In this document: positions 29,841 to 43,300 of the stretch, in pieces
How the letters are laid out: each line of letters starts with the position of its first letter
Numbering within the stretch: position 1 is the stretch's first letter
The notes under the pieces: generated by a model
Seen by the model: only the letters and a program-made list of their open reading frames with translations
What the model was told of the DNA's origin: nothing
Database searches by the model: none
Translations under genes and position numbers: made by a program
Source of the DNA: Cyclobacteriaceae bacterium
GTDB lineage: Bacteria; Bacteroidota; Bacteroidia; Cytophagales; Cyclobacteriaceae
Assembly (NCBI GenBank): GCA_022841475.1
Contig: JALHRJ010000003.1
Span: 107,448-171,447 of the forward strand
Length of the DNA: 64,000 nt
Direction: 5' to 3'

Positions 29841-29848
29841 TAACTTTG
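29841..29848 (+). promoter_or_regulatory. Bacteroidetes-type -7 box (TAACTTTG) upstream of the first porP/sprF gene
   Basis: TAACTTTG 16 nt before the ATG at 29864. Confidence 0.45.
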
Positions 29849-29863
29849 ATCTACTGCACCCTT

Positions 29864-31360
29864 ATGCAAAAAGCCAAATGCATTGTTCTTATACTCCTCT
29901 CATCAAATCTTCTTCAGGCTCAGGATGTAAGTAATTTTACCCAGTTCTTTTTTAATCCCTATACTATCAATCCATCTTTTGCCGGTACTGAAGGAAGAAG
30001 TGCCGTTTTTCTTGCTTACCGAAAACAATGGTCAGGAATTGAAGGTGGTCCCACAATAGCAAATCTATCTTACCACGCCCCAATCAAATCAGGCCTTAGT
30101 TGGGGAATGAATATAGCGAATGATCAACGAGGTTTGTTGTCAAATTCCGGACTCTTATTTACAGCCGCCTATTCCATTGCACTGGATGAATCAAAATACA
30201 TTCGTTTTGGATTATCGGCTGGTGGATCCTGGAATACTGTTGATCTTCAAAAAATTCAGAATTTAGGCACCGACCCGGCCCTTGCTAACTTAATTAATCA
30301 GAACGCTTCTATCATTGGCAATTTTGGGATCTCAGCCCATCTGAAGTCCTTTCATATTGGTGTAGCAATGCCCAACTTATTTTCGCCCTCGTATGTAAGT
30401 GAAGATGCTTTTACGCTTACAGAAGTTAAACCATTCCAGGCATGGATTATACATGCAAGTAACCGATTCTATTTCTCTCAGGACAATTACGTATTCGAAC
30501 CGTACGTTGTTTATCGCATCAATAATGGTTTACCCTCTCAATACGAAATAGCCGGAGTTTTACACATCAATCACCTGCTTTGGGTAGGTGGCTCACTAAA
30601 ACAGGAATTTGGGATTTCAGGTTTTGGAGGTGCTAAAATAAATAAATCGCTTGCTGTAGGAGGATCTTATACGCTAAAGAATACAGGAGATAATGAACTC
30701 AACTACCCTTCCTTCGAAATTCAGCTAAGTTATTTATTGGGAGCATCCAAAAATAAAATTAAGCCCAAAGGCAAACAACCCGACCTTCCGTTATATTCAT
30801 TTACAGATACGGAGAAGAAAAAAGCAAAAAAACCAGTAGTAACCCAGGCTCAATTAGCTGCTGAAAAGAAACGGCAGGAGGAATTAGCAAGAAAGAAGGA
30901 GGAGGAAATAAGACTTGCCAAGGCTGAGGAAGAAAAACAAGCTCAGCTAGCAGCAGCAGAAAGAAGAAAAGCGGAAGAATTAGCCTTGCAGCATGCTAAA
31001 GAAGACAGTATTGCCACAAAACAACTGGAAGAACATCAAACCACCATGCATGAAGATTCTTTAGCTCATCCGGTGAATGAAAGACATGAAACTGTTAACA
31101 AAGGCAGTCATGTGAATGAGTTGAATGTTAATAATTATGTGATCGCAGGGGTTTTTGGTTCAGGTGCGAATGCAAAGAAATACGCAGAAAGTCTTGTAAA
31201 ACTTGGGTTTAGCGCTGGATATGGTCATTTAACCGAAAAAAATCAATGGTATGTTTACGTTTTTAATAATGCTGATATAAATACTACCAGAGCTGCGCGA
31301 GATGAATTTAGAAAGTTTAAGATTCTACAAAATGCCTGGCTATTAACCGTTACCAATTGA
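29864..31360 (+). CDS. PorP/SprF family T9SS membrane protein with charged linker and C-terminal SPOR-like domain
   Basis: QDVSNFTQFFFNPYTINPSFAGTEGRSAVFLAYRKQWSGIEGGP; KKRQEELARKKEEE linker; tail YVIAGVFGSGANAKKYAESLVKLGFSAGYGHLTEKNQWYVYVFN. Confidence 0.88.
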   Translation: MQKAKCIVLILLSSNLLQAQDVSNFTQFFFNPYTINPSFAGTEGRSAVFLAYRKQWSGIEGGPTIANLSYHAPIKSGLSWGMNIANDQRGLLSNSGLLFTAAYSIALDESKYIRFGLSAGGSWNTVDLQKIQNLGTDPALANLINQNASIIGNFGISAHLKSFHIGVAMPNLFSPSYVSEDAFTLTEVKPFQAWIIHASNRFYFSQDNYVFEPYVVYRINNGLPSQYEIAGVLHINHLLWVGGSLKQEFGISGFGGAKINKSLAVGGSYTLKNTGDNELNYPSFEIQLSYLLGASKNKIKPKGKQPDLPLYSFTDTEKKKAKKPVVTQAQLAAEKKRQEELARKKEEEIRLAKAEEEKQAQLAAAERRKAEELALQHAKEDSIATKQLEEHQTTMHEDSLAHPVNERHETVNKGSHVNELNVNNYVIAGVFGSGANAKKYAESLVKLGFSAGYGHLTEKNQWYVYVFNNADINTTRAARDEFRKFKILQNAWLLTVTN

Positions 31361-31364
31361 GCTT

Positions 31365-34307
31365 ATGACTAAGCTAATTTACTTGTTGCTTATTTGCTCG
31401 ATGCCGGTTTCTATACTTATTGGTCAGACACCCAACATTCAGAATATAGAACGTGGCTCAACATTTCCCAATGACAAGATTGTTATTTCGGGAAGTGGTT
31501 TCAGTGGCAATCCTACTCAATTGCAAGTTTGGTTTGATCAGGTTCAGGGGGTAATAACAAGCTCTACCGATTTTTCAATTGAAGTTGAGGTTCCTGCTCA
31601 GGCCCGACTTGGCAATCTTACCGTGGTAAATCTTGCCAGTAGACTCTCCGCCCAATCACCCTTGAAATTTATGCCGGTGTTTAATGGCTCTTTTGATCCT
31701 CTTAAAGTAACAATACCTCTTACTTTCACTAGCGCGAATGCTGTATTTGATATTATCGCTGGTGACATTGATGGCGATAATAAACCCGATTTGATTGGAA
31801 GTAAGTTTGAAAATACCGCTACTAATTTATTTCTGTTAATGAATCAGAGTACAGTAGGGAATGCTGCATTCACGAATACAAATCTCGCATCGTTAAATAT
31901 AAACGCGCCCACCGGACATCTTACCTTGGGTGATTTGAATGGAGATGGAAAGCTTGATCTAGTGGCATCGCGAAGTGGTACCACAGCTAACAGTGTATTC
32001 ATACTTAGAAACACCAGTACGATAGGTAGTCCGGGTTTTGCGGCACCGATTGTTCTTTCGTTAGACGTTACCCATTTTGCGCGGCAGGTGGCCATTCAGG
32101 ATTTGGATGGGGATGGCAAGCCAGAAGTAATTGTAGCAAACTCAACATCCAACGATTTATATATTTTTAGAAATGAAAGTTCAGGCGGTACCCTTACCAT
32201 GAACAGTACACCTGTAAAAATCAGTGTTACAGGTGCAACCAACACCTTGGCTCTGGAAATCCAGGATATTGATGGAGATGGAAAGAAAGATATTGTTGCC
32301 ACTCAGAATCAAAGCAACGACCTTTTCATCTTAAAAAATACCAGTGCAGGATCTGCTTTTACTTTTTCGGTAACAAAAATTAATCTTATCGGCACCTTAA
32401 ACGATCTATCAAGCGCGGATTTTAATCGGGATGGAAAACTGGATCTGGTGGTAACCAGTGTTTTCGGTGCGCAAGCTCATGTGCTGATCAATCAAAGTAC
32501 ATCTTCAACAGTTTCATTTCAAGCACCCATTACTCTGACCACAGATACAGGTCCGTTTGGGGTTGATGTAAATGATATCAATGGAGATGGCTTTGCAGAT
32601 CTTATTGTCCCGAACCGGGGAACAAACACCATCCATGTTTTTCTGCATAATGGAAATTTATCGACTGTAACATTTACAAAATCTACTCTTACAACCACAA
32701 AGAACAATTGGTTTACTCGCGTTGGTGACCTGGATGGAGATGCAAAACCCGATTTTGCAATCACTACATTTACCAACCCTTCTACTTTTTCGGTTGATAT
32801 CTTGCGCAACACCAATTGTCATACCCCACGCATTCTTAACTCACTTCCCTTAGCTATTTGCCCAACGCAAACCATTCGTCTGCTAACTATTCCGCTGCCC
32901 GGATTAACTTTTGATTGGAGAAAGGATGGGATTTCTATTAAGAATAATGCTGATCCTTTTGTAGATATTACAGACGCTGGAAACTATACAGTAACAGCCA
33001 TCAGTGAATCTGGTGCTTGTGCAATACTTTCCAGTTCTGTTACTGTAATTTCAGGAGCGGGCACGCTTCCAGCTGATCCAACCATAACTTCGAACTCTCC
33101 TGTATGCAGTGGTCAAACGATATCGCTTTCCACTGCCGCTGTTGCGGGCGCTACCTATAGTTGGACCGGGCCCAATAACTTTGTTTCCAACACACAAAAT
33201 ATCAGTATCCCAAACGCATCAATTTCTCATGCTGGAATCTATTCGTTACTTGTTAAAGTAGGTGATTGCGCCAGCAATATGGTTACCCAACGAGTTGATG
33301 TGGCAACGTTTGGAAGTTTTTCGGTATCCAGTAATAACGCAACCAATATTATCTGCCAGGGACAATCTGTTACCTTGTCTATCAATTCACAAACGGGCTA
33401 TTCATTTCAATGGATAAAAGATGGCGTTGATTTAGCAAGTCAAACCGGAACCACACTTAATGTTACCCAGGAAGGATCTTATAAAGTGCGAGTAACCAAT
33501 ATTGCGTTAAGTTGTTCGCAAGAAACTGCGGCCGTTGCCGTTATTGTTTATACGACACCAGTTGCTTCCTTTCAGTCACCTGCAATGGGATGCATCAACT
33601 CTCCCCTTGTCTTTACTAATACTTCCACCACTGACATTCGTGCAACAACTGCATTTGCGTGGCAATTTGGAGACACCAATACCAGCACTGCGCAAAATCC
33701 AACTCATACGTACGCCACTGCGCAGACATTTAATCCGCAACTAACTGTTAGCTATACGGGGGTTACAGGATGTTCAAACAACGCTACAAAAAACATCAGC
33801 ATTGTTGCCGCTCAAACTCCCACCATTACAGCGAGTCTTCCGGAATTATGCCCGACAGAAACCTCCACCCTTTCCGTGGCCGGCAATTTTACCACCTACC
33901 AATGGACTAACAATGCAACGACTGCCTCCATTGAGGTTTCAGCTCCGGGAGATTATTCAGTCACTACCACGGATGAAAATGGATGTGTTGGTAACTCCAG
34001 TATTATTCTTTTTGCTAAATCGGATTGCCCCACAGGCAGTGCAGATCTTGAATTTCCCTTAGTATTTACTCCTAACGGAGATGTTCAAAATGATCGATGG
34101 GTTATTCCTGGAATTGAAAATTACAATGAGTGCACCATGAATATTTTTGATGGCCGGGGAAGAAGAATTTTTCAAGTAACCGGTTATCCCGTTGAAGGAT
34201 GGGATGGCACCTTTGACGGAAAAGAAGTACCAGAAGGCACTTATTATTTTGTATTTGGTTGCCCAACAGGTACTCCTTCTTCTGGATCCGTGTTGATTGT
34301 TCGTTAA
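31365..34307 (+). CDS. T9SS type B secreted protein: IPT/TIG, FG-GAP/VCBS, PKD-type domains, gliding-motility-associated C-terminal (CHU_C) domain
   Basis: Repeated DIDGDGKPD motifs; VFTPNGDVQNDRWVIPGIENY...WDGTFDGKEVPEGTYYFVF. Confidence 0.9.
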   Translation: MTKLIYLLLICSMPVSILIGQTPNIQNIERGSTFPNDKIVISGSGFSGNPTQLQVWFDQVQGVITSSTDFSIEVEVPAQARLGNLTVVNLASRLSAQSPLKFMPVFNGSFDPLKVTIPLTFTSANAVFDIIAGDIDGDNKPDLIGSKFENTATNLFLLMNQSTVGNAAFTNTNLASLNINAPTGHLTLGDLNGDGKLDLVASRSGTTANSVFILRNTSTIGSPGFAAPIVLSLDVTHFARQVAIQDLDGDGKPEVIVANSTSNDLYIFRNESSGGTLTMNSTPVKISVTGATNTLALEIQDIDGDGKKDIVATQNQSNDLFILKNTSAGSAFTFSVTKINLIGTLNDLSSADFNRDGKLDLVVTSVFGAQAHVLINQSTSSTVSFQAPITLTTDTGPFGVDVNDINGDGFADLIVPNRGTNTIHVFLHNGNLSTVTFTKSTLTTTKNNWFTRVGDLDGDAKPDFAITTFTNPSTFSVDILRNTNCHTPRILNSLPLAICPTQTIRLLTIPLPGLTFDWRKDGISIKNNADPFVDITDAGNYTVTAISESGACAILSSSVTVISGAGTLPADPTITSNSPVCSGQTISLSTAAVAGATYSWTGPNNFVSNTQNISIPNASISHAGIYSLLVKVGDCASNMVTQRVDVATFGSFSVSSNNATNIICQGQSVTLSINSQTGYSFQWIKDGVDLASQTGTTLNVTQEGSYKVRVTNIALSCSQETAAVAVIVYTTPVASFQSPAMGCINSPLVFTNTSTTDIRATTAFAWQFGDTNTSTAQNPTHTYATAQTFNPQLTVSYTGVTGCSNNATKNISIVAAQTPTITASLPELCPTETSTLSVAGNFTTYQWTNNATTASIEVSAPGDYSVTTTDENGCVGNSSIILFAKSDCPTGSADLEFPLVFTPNGDVQNDRWVIPGIENYNECTMNIFDGRGRRIFQVTGYPVEGWDGTFDGKEVPEGTYYFVFGCPTGTPSSGSVLIVR

Positions 34308-34345
34308 GTAGGCAGATTAAAATATTCTTGGGTTATCGCTAAACT

Positions 34346-37300
34346 ATGAAGGTCAGGTATTCATTGCTTCTATTATTGTTTATTATTTCGGCTGGTTCGC
34401 AACGAGTCTTTGCACAAACACCAGTTACTGATTACCCTTGCGATCCACGAAGTGTTGCCAATGGCGGGGTTTGTCCCACCGATTGTAATTTTGCGGTTAC
34501 CGTTGAAAAAGGATGTAACTGCTTTGACAACATAGATAATGACGGAGATGGGAAAACTGATGCAGCTGATGGCGAATGTGGTTCCTTTTTTGGATTAGTG
34601 TTTGTTGGTTCTGGTTCGTCTAACTGTAGCATCATTCCTCCTGGTGGAAATCCATTTGCAGGTATTGGTGCCCCGGTCGGTTCACAACAAAACACAGCCG
34701 ATACGCAGTCAAAAGTTGCCGTGGGCGATGTGGATAATGATGGCATTCCCGATGCGGTAATCACATCCAAATGGAATGGTGAAGTTCGGGTAGTAGCCAC
34801 CACGAACGGTCAACCTGATGGAACCGATGAAGGTAAGGTAAAAGCAGACTACAACTTGAGTGGTAAGAAAGGTGACTTCCCTAGTTTTGCTGGCTGCAGC
34901 CCTAACCGATTATTATTTGAGCACGAGGTTTTAATTGCCGATGTCGACAAAGCTCCAAACGGAAGAGCTGAAATATTTACCATTGTGAGTAATCGTGGGG
35001 GAAATCCTGCATCACCACCCACTTGTTTTTTTCTATTAGCACTTCGCTATAAACAATCCGGACCTGGGGGACTAGAACCAATGTATCCCCCCATACCATT
35101 AGGAACTGACCGACCCGGTATTTTTGGTATAGCTGACATGGATGGGGATGGCAAAGCAGAGATCTATTTGCGTGACCGGATCTATGCAGCGGAAACCGGA
35201 AAGTTATTAGCCAGTGAAGGAAGTAAAACCCATTTGAATACCGCCTTGTGGGACGTTGATGTAACCTCAGCCCCAGTGGCAGTTAATGTGCAAGGCGACA
35301 ATAAAATGGAGTTAGTCTGCGGAACAAAAGTGTATTCAATTCCTACACTTACCGCACGAAATCCTGCGAGCCCTGCCGCCTTGACTTTAGTAAGGGATAT
35401 GAATGTTGATTTTCCGGCAACAAAATGTTTTGTAAAACTGATGAACGATCCGGATGAATATGGAGTAGATACCCACAGTTCAACCAGCGCTGCCGATATT
35501 GATGGGGATGGATTTATTGATGTCGTTATTTCGGGTGCACTTAACTCAAGCGCAGGTCGCACAGCCGTTTTCTATTGGAACATTGCAAAAAATAATCTCT
35601 CCTATTTTCTAACCCCAAATAGTACAGAACTAGGATTAGCACCAGCCGATCCAAAGTTTACGAGTTACTCCACAGGCTGGATCTGGGGAACAGGTCGTGT
35701 TAATATAGGAGATGCCAACGGTGACGGCAGAGCCGACTTTTCGTTTGTAGCCGGCAACCAAATATTTTGCTTGACTACCGATGGCACGGGATTAAACATG
35801 GTTCCTCTGTGGGCATCGCCACGCACTATTGAAGACTCCCGATCGGGGGTACTTACCGTTACGATCTATGACTTTAACAATGACGGGAAACCAGAGATGG
35901 TTTATCGCGACTCACAATCGTTAAACGTGATTGATGCATCTACGGGGCAAAATATGGCCACACCCTGGTCTGTTGCTTGTCAATCGCATACGTATACAGA
36001 AGGTCCTGTGATTGCCGATGTAAACGGTGATGGTGCCACGGACATCTGCGTTACCTGCAATACCAACAATGCCTTTGATATCAATAGTGGTATTCAACAA
36101 CAAGCCCTGGGTCAGGTGCGACTTTATTTCTCCAATACAAACTCATGGTTGCCCACTCGTAAAGTATGGAATCAACCCGGATATTTTGTAGTCAATATTA
36201 ATGATGATCTCACACTTCCCTTTCCACAACTAGATCAGAATCTGATTTTCTCAAATGCTCCTTGTCCTAATGGTGTTCCTGGTCCGCAGCGTCCGCTTAA
36301 TGTTTTTCTAAATCAAGTGCCGTTTATGAATGCGAATGGGTGTCCGGTTTTTCCTGCACCCGATTTAACTTTTATAGGTCAGGATCCTGCCACGGCTGAC
36401 CCCAATGCACCGGATTATTTTCCTGCCGTTATAGTCACTCCACCCATTTGCGGTAATCTTGATATTGGCGTAGTTTTTAATATTGGTAACACGGGCGACT
36501 TGCCCATATCCGATAACATACCGGTCAGTTTCTTCAATGGTGATCCCCAATTGCCGGGTGCTACCCGCTTGTTTAATACCACATTGAGTATTAATAATCT
36601 CCAACTTGGAGATACAATTACAACAGCCCCGGTTTTATTCAATGGCCCGGGTACCCTATTCGATCTCTACATTGTATTATACAACGATGGTTCTGTACTG
36701 CCACTCACACTAACGGGAGCTTCCCTAACAGAATGTCAGATCGCTAATAATATTTATAGAGTCACCGTTAGTCCATCACCCTTCACTGCCTTGATCAATA
36801 AATTCAAAGACAATGAAAAGTGTGTAGCTGCAGATCCCAATACAGGTGAACTCCGCGCGCGTATGTTTAAGGGTGGGGTAGAAGATTTTGATTTCAGTCA
36901 ATACTCTTTTCAATGGTACTCGGGGTTAGGCACCACCAATCCTATCCCGGCTGGACAGGGTGGTCAGAATTCTGTGATCACCGGGCTTGTAGAAGGTGAT
37001 TATACGCTGGTTGTTACCAACACGCAAAAAGGGTGCGTTGCAGATCCCGTAAGCGCAACCATTGATTTGAGCATTGTCATTCCACAGGTGAGTATAACAT
37101 TACTCTCTGATCAAACACAATGTAGTCCGCCCAATGGAAGTTTACAGGCCCAGGTAGCCGGGGGCAATACGGGCTACACGTTTGAATGGTTTAGTAATGC
37201 GATTCCCTTAGGAATTTCGACACCCTTAGCCAATGGACTGAAGGGAGATAATTATACCGTGGTTGTTTCCCGCAATGGTTGTACAACCACCGCCAACAGT

Positions 37301-40300
37301 ACCGTTGCTGATTTTGCCATCGAGCCAGATGCGCAAGCGACCGTTTTGCAAAATGTTGTTAATTGTACAAATGCGAATAGTGGCTCCGTCATGGGTGAAG
37401 CACTGTTAACAGGCGTACTACAAAATCCTGCTGAATATACTTTTGACTGGTATTTTTATAATAATGTAACCGGAACCCGAGGAAGTATATTGCCACCAGC
37501 TAACGGAACTGGTCCTACCCGCACTGGATTAGCTGTAGGATTTTATCAATTGGTGGTCACGCGCATTTCTACGCAGTGCGTAGCAACACAAACTCCGATT
37601 GTAGAAATCACGGATAGCACCATTTTACCGGAAGCGGTAATCACGGAAACATCTCCCCAAACTTCATGCGACCCGAACAACCCTAATGGGGTTCTTACCG
37701 CAGATGTTCGTATTGGAGGAGTTTTGCAAGACCCTGCCAATTTTACTTTTGAATGGTTTAAAGGCGACAACACATTACCGGCTAATCTTCATACCACTGT
37801 TTCCGGTGTGAATGGACGAGTTGCCCAGAACGTAGCAGGAGGCGGAGTTTTTTATACAGTAAAAGTGACTACCACGAATACCTGTTCTGATACAGAAAAA
37901 CTTATTATCACGGAGGACGTCAATGTGCCCGTAGTAACACTTACTCCCACCGACAATTCCATCTGTGATCCCACATTTGCAGGGGTTAGCTTTAATGGTA
38001 GCGTGGCTGCCAGTGTAACCTTTGATGGAGTCGCGGTCACTGATTTCAGTAACTATCAATTTACATGGCATGATGGAAGTCTAACAACAGATCCGGTTAT
38101 TGTTGTCGCCAATGACAAACTCCCATCATTATCGCAACGCGAGGATGGAAACTATACCGTAGTGGTTCAACGATTAGATTTATTCTGTACTTCACTCCCG
38201 GTTACTACGGTTATCGGAAATTCTCAGGTGCTTCCTACTATTACTCCGGGCACCACGCCTTCCACAAATTGTGTTGGTGGTAGCCCGAACGGGGAGGTAA
38301 CCGTGACAAATGTTGTACCTGCCGGACCCTATACGTTTAGGTGGTATGCCGGAAACTCGGTAAACCCAGGGTCTGAATTGACTCCTTTGAACAATGCTAC
38401 CATTTCGGGTTTGCAAGGTTTACAAAATTTCACGGTGGAAGTGGTTGTCAATTCTTCGGGATGTAAGAACTCGGTGACAACTACCCTGGCAGATAATAAA
38501 TCAAATCCTGTTTTATCTTTAACTCCATCACCCAACAGTATTTGCGATCCGGCCCTGGGATTTAATGGATCTATCTCACAAAATTCATTGACAGATGCTA
38601 ACTCACTTGTTGGCGATGTGTATGTCTATACCTGGAGTACAGGAAGTGATATGACTACTCTTATTGCCGGGCAAACAAGTTCTACATTACCCAATCGCAA
38701 CGGAGGATTTTATACTGCAACAGTTACCAATACCCGGCTAAACTGTACTGCCGATCCGGTAACTGTGGAGGTTATTAACAACCAGGTCTTTCCCGTTATA
38801 ACCACCAATACCGTGCCTTCCACGAATTGCGTAGGCGGAACTCCCAATGGATCTACTGCTGCCAATGTGGGTGGTGCCACCGCAGGATTTACCTTCACTT
38901 GGTTTGCTGGTAATTTAATTACTGATCCTGCTGTGCCTGTGGGTAATGGTGGCGATACATTCTCTACCAATAATCTTCAGGGCGGAGCAAACTTTACAGT
39001 TAACGTCCGCGATAACACCAGTGGTTGCGAAAACACCGAAACCATTTTGTTGCCTGACAACAAACAACCTCCCGTATTAACGCTAACGCCTGCACCCAAT
39101 TCTATTTGTGATCCGGCTCTGGGCTTTAATGGATCCATCGCACAGAATACCCTTATTGATGCAAATGCTTTAGGAGGCGACACCTATACCTTTGCCTGGA
39201 GTTCCGGAAACGACATGACCAACATTCTTGGTGGCCAATCGGCTTCTACACTGAGTGGCAGAAATGGTGGATTTTATACTGCAACTGCCACCAATACAAG
39301 ACTTAATTGTATTTCGGCACCGGTGACTGTTGAAATTATTAACAACCAGGTGTTCCCGGTAATAACAACTGGCATGGTGCCTTCCACGCATTGTGTAGGC
39401 GGCACTCCGAATGGATCCACGACCGCCAATGTTGGGGGAGTGACTGCAGGATTTACTTTCAATTGGTTTGCGGGGAATGTAATCACGGACCCGGCCGTGC
39501 CTATAGGTAATGGTGGAAATACTTTTACCACCAATAGCCTGCCAGGTGGATTGAATTACACCGTTAACGTGCGCAATACTACAAGTGGATGTGAAAACAC
39601 AGAAACTATTTCGTTAGCGGATAATAAAGCAGATCCTGTATTAACATTAACCCCTGCCCCTAACTCCATTTGTGATGCCACACTTGGTTTTAATGGATCG
39701 ATCGCTCAGAATTCATTGGTTGATATCAACTCACTTGCAGGTGACACCTACACATTCACCTGGGGTACAGGGAATGATTTAACAAGTCCTATTGGTGGAC
39801 AAACTGCATCAAGCCTCACGGGCCGTGATGGCGGTTTCTATACGGCCTCGGTAATCAATAACAGGTTGAACTGTGAGTCTGCACCGGTTACGGTTGAAAT
39901 AATAAACAATCAGGCATTCCCTGCCATTGTAACAGCAGCTCAGGGATCAACCAATTGCGATCCATTGTTAAAAAATGGTAGCACCACTATTGTAACAGTA
40001 GACGGATTAGCCCCTAATGCTTCTTATACCTATTCCTGGTTTACTGGTAACTCCGTTGCCGGGATATCTATTTCAAATACGTTCACAGCTTCCAACCTTC
40101 AAGGCGGTCCGGCCACTATCGCAACCAACAACTATACGGTAGAAGTTACCAACATCAGTTCAGGCTGTAAAAACATTGCAACCATCAATGTTCCTGATGT
40201 AAGTCAATTACCTTCTTTAACTTTAATACCTCAACCCAACACAATTTGCGATCCTGCGAAAGCGACATTAGGTGGCGGTGCCTTTGATGGCCAGGTTGGT

Positions 40301-43300
40301 GCTAGTGTTACCAATATCCCTGCCGGCAACACCATCAACGATTACTTCTTCGATTGGAACGTGGGAACTGATGGCAATGGTGTCAATAATCTTCCGGGGC
40401 TAGATGTTGGGACATATTCCGTTACTGTTTTACATACTACCACAGGTTGTTTATCGAATGTTTACAGCGCACAGGTAACGAGCGCCAAGGCATTGCCAAC
40501 CATTACGATGGATCAAACCCCCGCTCAGAATTGCGCAGGTGGTGCAGCTGCAGCCGATGGAATAGCTCATGTACTTAGCGTACTTCCTAATGGAAAAAAT
40601 TACGACTACAAGTGGTTTGATGGTAATTCTATATCGGGCACACCTGGTCCCTCTACGTTGAACACAACACTTACTGCTAATGATTATAGTAATGTACAGG
40701 GTGGCATTAATGGTGTGTCTTTGTTTCAATACACCGTAGAAGTTACCATTCTTCAAACTGGCTGCGTAAATACTGCAACCATTGGTGTTAATAATGATAG
40801 TCAACTTCCTGTGGTTACTTTAACCCCTCCTATTGATAATACAAATTGTTCACCTGCTAAAAACGGATCAGTGGCCGTGAACAGTGTAAGTTACCGAGGT
40901 AATCCGATTGCTTCTCCCTACACCGGCTTTACATTCGCTTGGGCAGCCGGTGGTACTGTTGGTCCGGCACCAGGAGACTCTTATACCGATTTGGCTGCGG
41001 GAACCTATACTCTCACAGTAACCAACACCGATGACCAGTGTACCTCAAACCCCGTTCAGGTAACTATTGACGATGATTTGTTCTTACCACCGATAGAAGT
41101 TGTGGATGTGGACCAAACATCGTGTAATCCACTTACCCCCAACGGATCGTTAACAGCAACAATCGATGAGACTTTAATAGGTTCTGGAACTGGTGTTACT
41201 GCGGGCTATACTTTCAACTGGGTAGATAACGTAACAGCAACCTCCACTCCTTCTAATTTTATTTCAAATTTGAAAGGCGACCAAACGTATACAATAACGG
41301 CAACAAGAATTTCAACGGGGTGCCTTTCTACACAGGCCATATACCTCAACGAAACCATCACTATACCCGTAGTAACAGTTAATGTTACTGATTTAACCAC
41401 CTGTGCTCCTGCCAATGGTTCTTTATCTGCCACCGTGGCGCCCGCTGTAGGGCCTTATAATTTTTTCTGGTATGATGGTAACGATGCTGTTGATGCCAAT
41501 GCTGTTATAGCGGGTGCCGATTTTACGGGTGGCGCTGTTTATTCAGGATTAACACCTGGCGAATATACTGTGGTTGCTCAGAATACCGTAACAACCTGTA
41601 TTTCGCAACAAGTCATTGAATTAGTTTCCGATGCTTCACCCGCAATCGTACCCGTAGTAGCCAACATTATCATTCCAACATCCTGCGCCACCAACGATGG
41701 CGCTTTGGAAGGTAGTGTACAAACGTTTAACTCGGCCTTTACGGCCCTCGCGGGTACTGATGAACTAACAACTACGGCACCCCATGGCCTTGCGGTAAAT
41801 GCACAGGTAATCTTAACACGAAATGGCGCAAATGCGTTGCCCGTGCCCTTGTCAGAATCTCAAATCTATTTTGTAGAGAGTGTGCCAACAGCAACCACCT
41901 TAACATTAAAGGCAACATTAGGGGGTGCACTCATAGACCTTACGGTGAATGGTGATGGCTTTATTGGTAACTATGGTTTAACGGCAGGCTATACCTTCAA
42001 TTGGTTTGAAAGCGCACCAACCGGAACCAATCCCGTATTGCCTATAGATTATTTTACTAATCCCCCTGATTTCGCAGCGCTTGTACCTAATGCAGCAAAC
42101 CCAAGTTTAACCTATACGTCTATTCCCACAGGACTATATTCGTTGGAGGTTACTGATAACGCAACAGGTTGCAGGGCTTATGTTACACACACATTACCTT
42201 TTATTGGTTCTCATGCCGTAATCAGAATCAGTAAGACTAACACTACGGTATGTCCACCCTTACCTGATAATGGATCCATAACGATCCGAATAGAAGATCC
42301 TCCGGCACCACCTCCGGGAGCCGATTATAACATTATTTTAAGACAAGGAGCTTCAACCATAGCTGGACCGTTTAATAATGTAGTACAGCTTACCGATGTA
42401 TTGGTTTCCAATACGCTTTCCGCTGGAACCTTTATTGTTGAAGTAGAACAAGACTTTGGTACGAACTGCGTCCTTACCCAGGATGTTACAATCGGAGCAG
42501 ATGCGCGCGATCCAATAATTACTTTATCCGGATCCATTATTCCCAATACAGCATGTGATGTAACTCAGTTTGATGGCCGCATTGATTTAAATGTTGATAA
42601 GGATCCAGATGATGTAACACCGTTTACTGATTACGATGTTATCATGGCACCGGCCATTGCAACCAGTGGATTTCCTCTCAATAATCAACCCGCGGGAAAT
42701 TACTCAGCCAATGACCTTGGTCCTGGCAACTATACATTTACGGCAACTGATAATGGTACAGGTTGTAGTTCGTCCAAGACATTTACGGTGCTTAACAATC
42801 CTGTTGTTTCTCAGTTCGTTGCCGGAAACCTTGTTATCACTGATGCAGAGTATTGTACTACCACCCTTGAACGATCAGCAAAAGTTGTCGTTAATCAATT
42901 AGGTATAATAGGTGGAGGCCCGGAAACGCTGGCAGATTATGAATTCACGTGGAGGGATGCATTAAACTCCACTGTACATAACGCGCTGGGAGATGCACCT
43001 AATAATATTTCTGGTGGTGATGAATTTATTAACCAGGTACCTGCTGCTGTTGATGGAACCGTAGCACCCGGAACGGTTACAGCCGGCACCTATACGGTGA
43101 TAGCTACAAAAAGATTTGATGTGTCCGCGACCGGAGGAATCGGTTGTACGAGCGCACCTTACACAATAAATATTCAAAGCAATAAGATTACCCCGCAGAT
43201 AAGATTAACCCCAACGGGCGACACGTCTTGTGATCCTACTTTTTTTGAAGGTAGTATCGAGGTGAATGTTACTACTGCTTCCGGACCTGGATCTGTTGTG

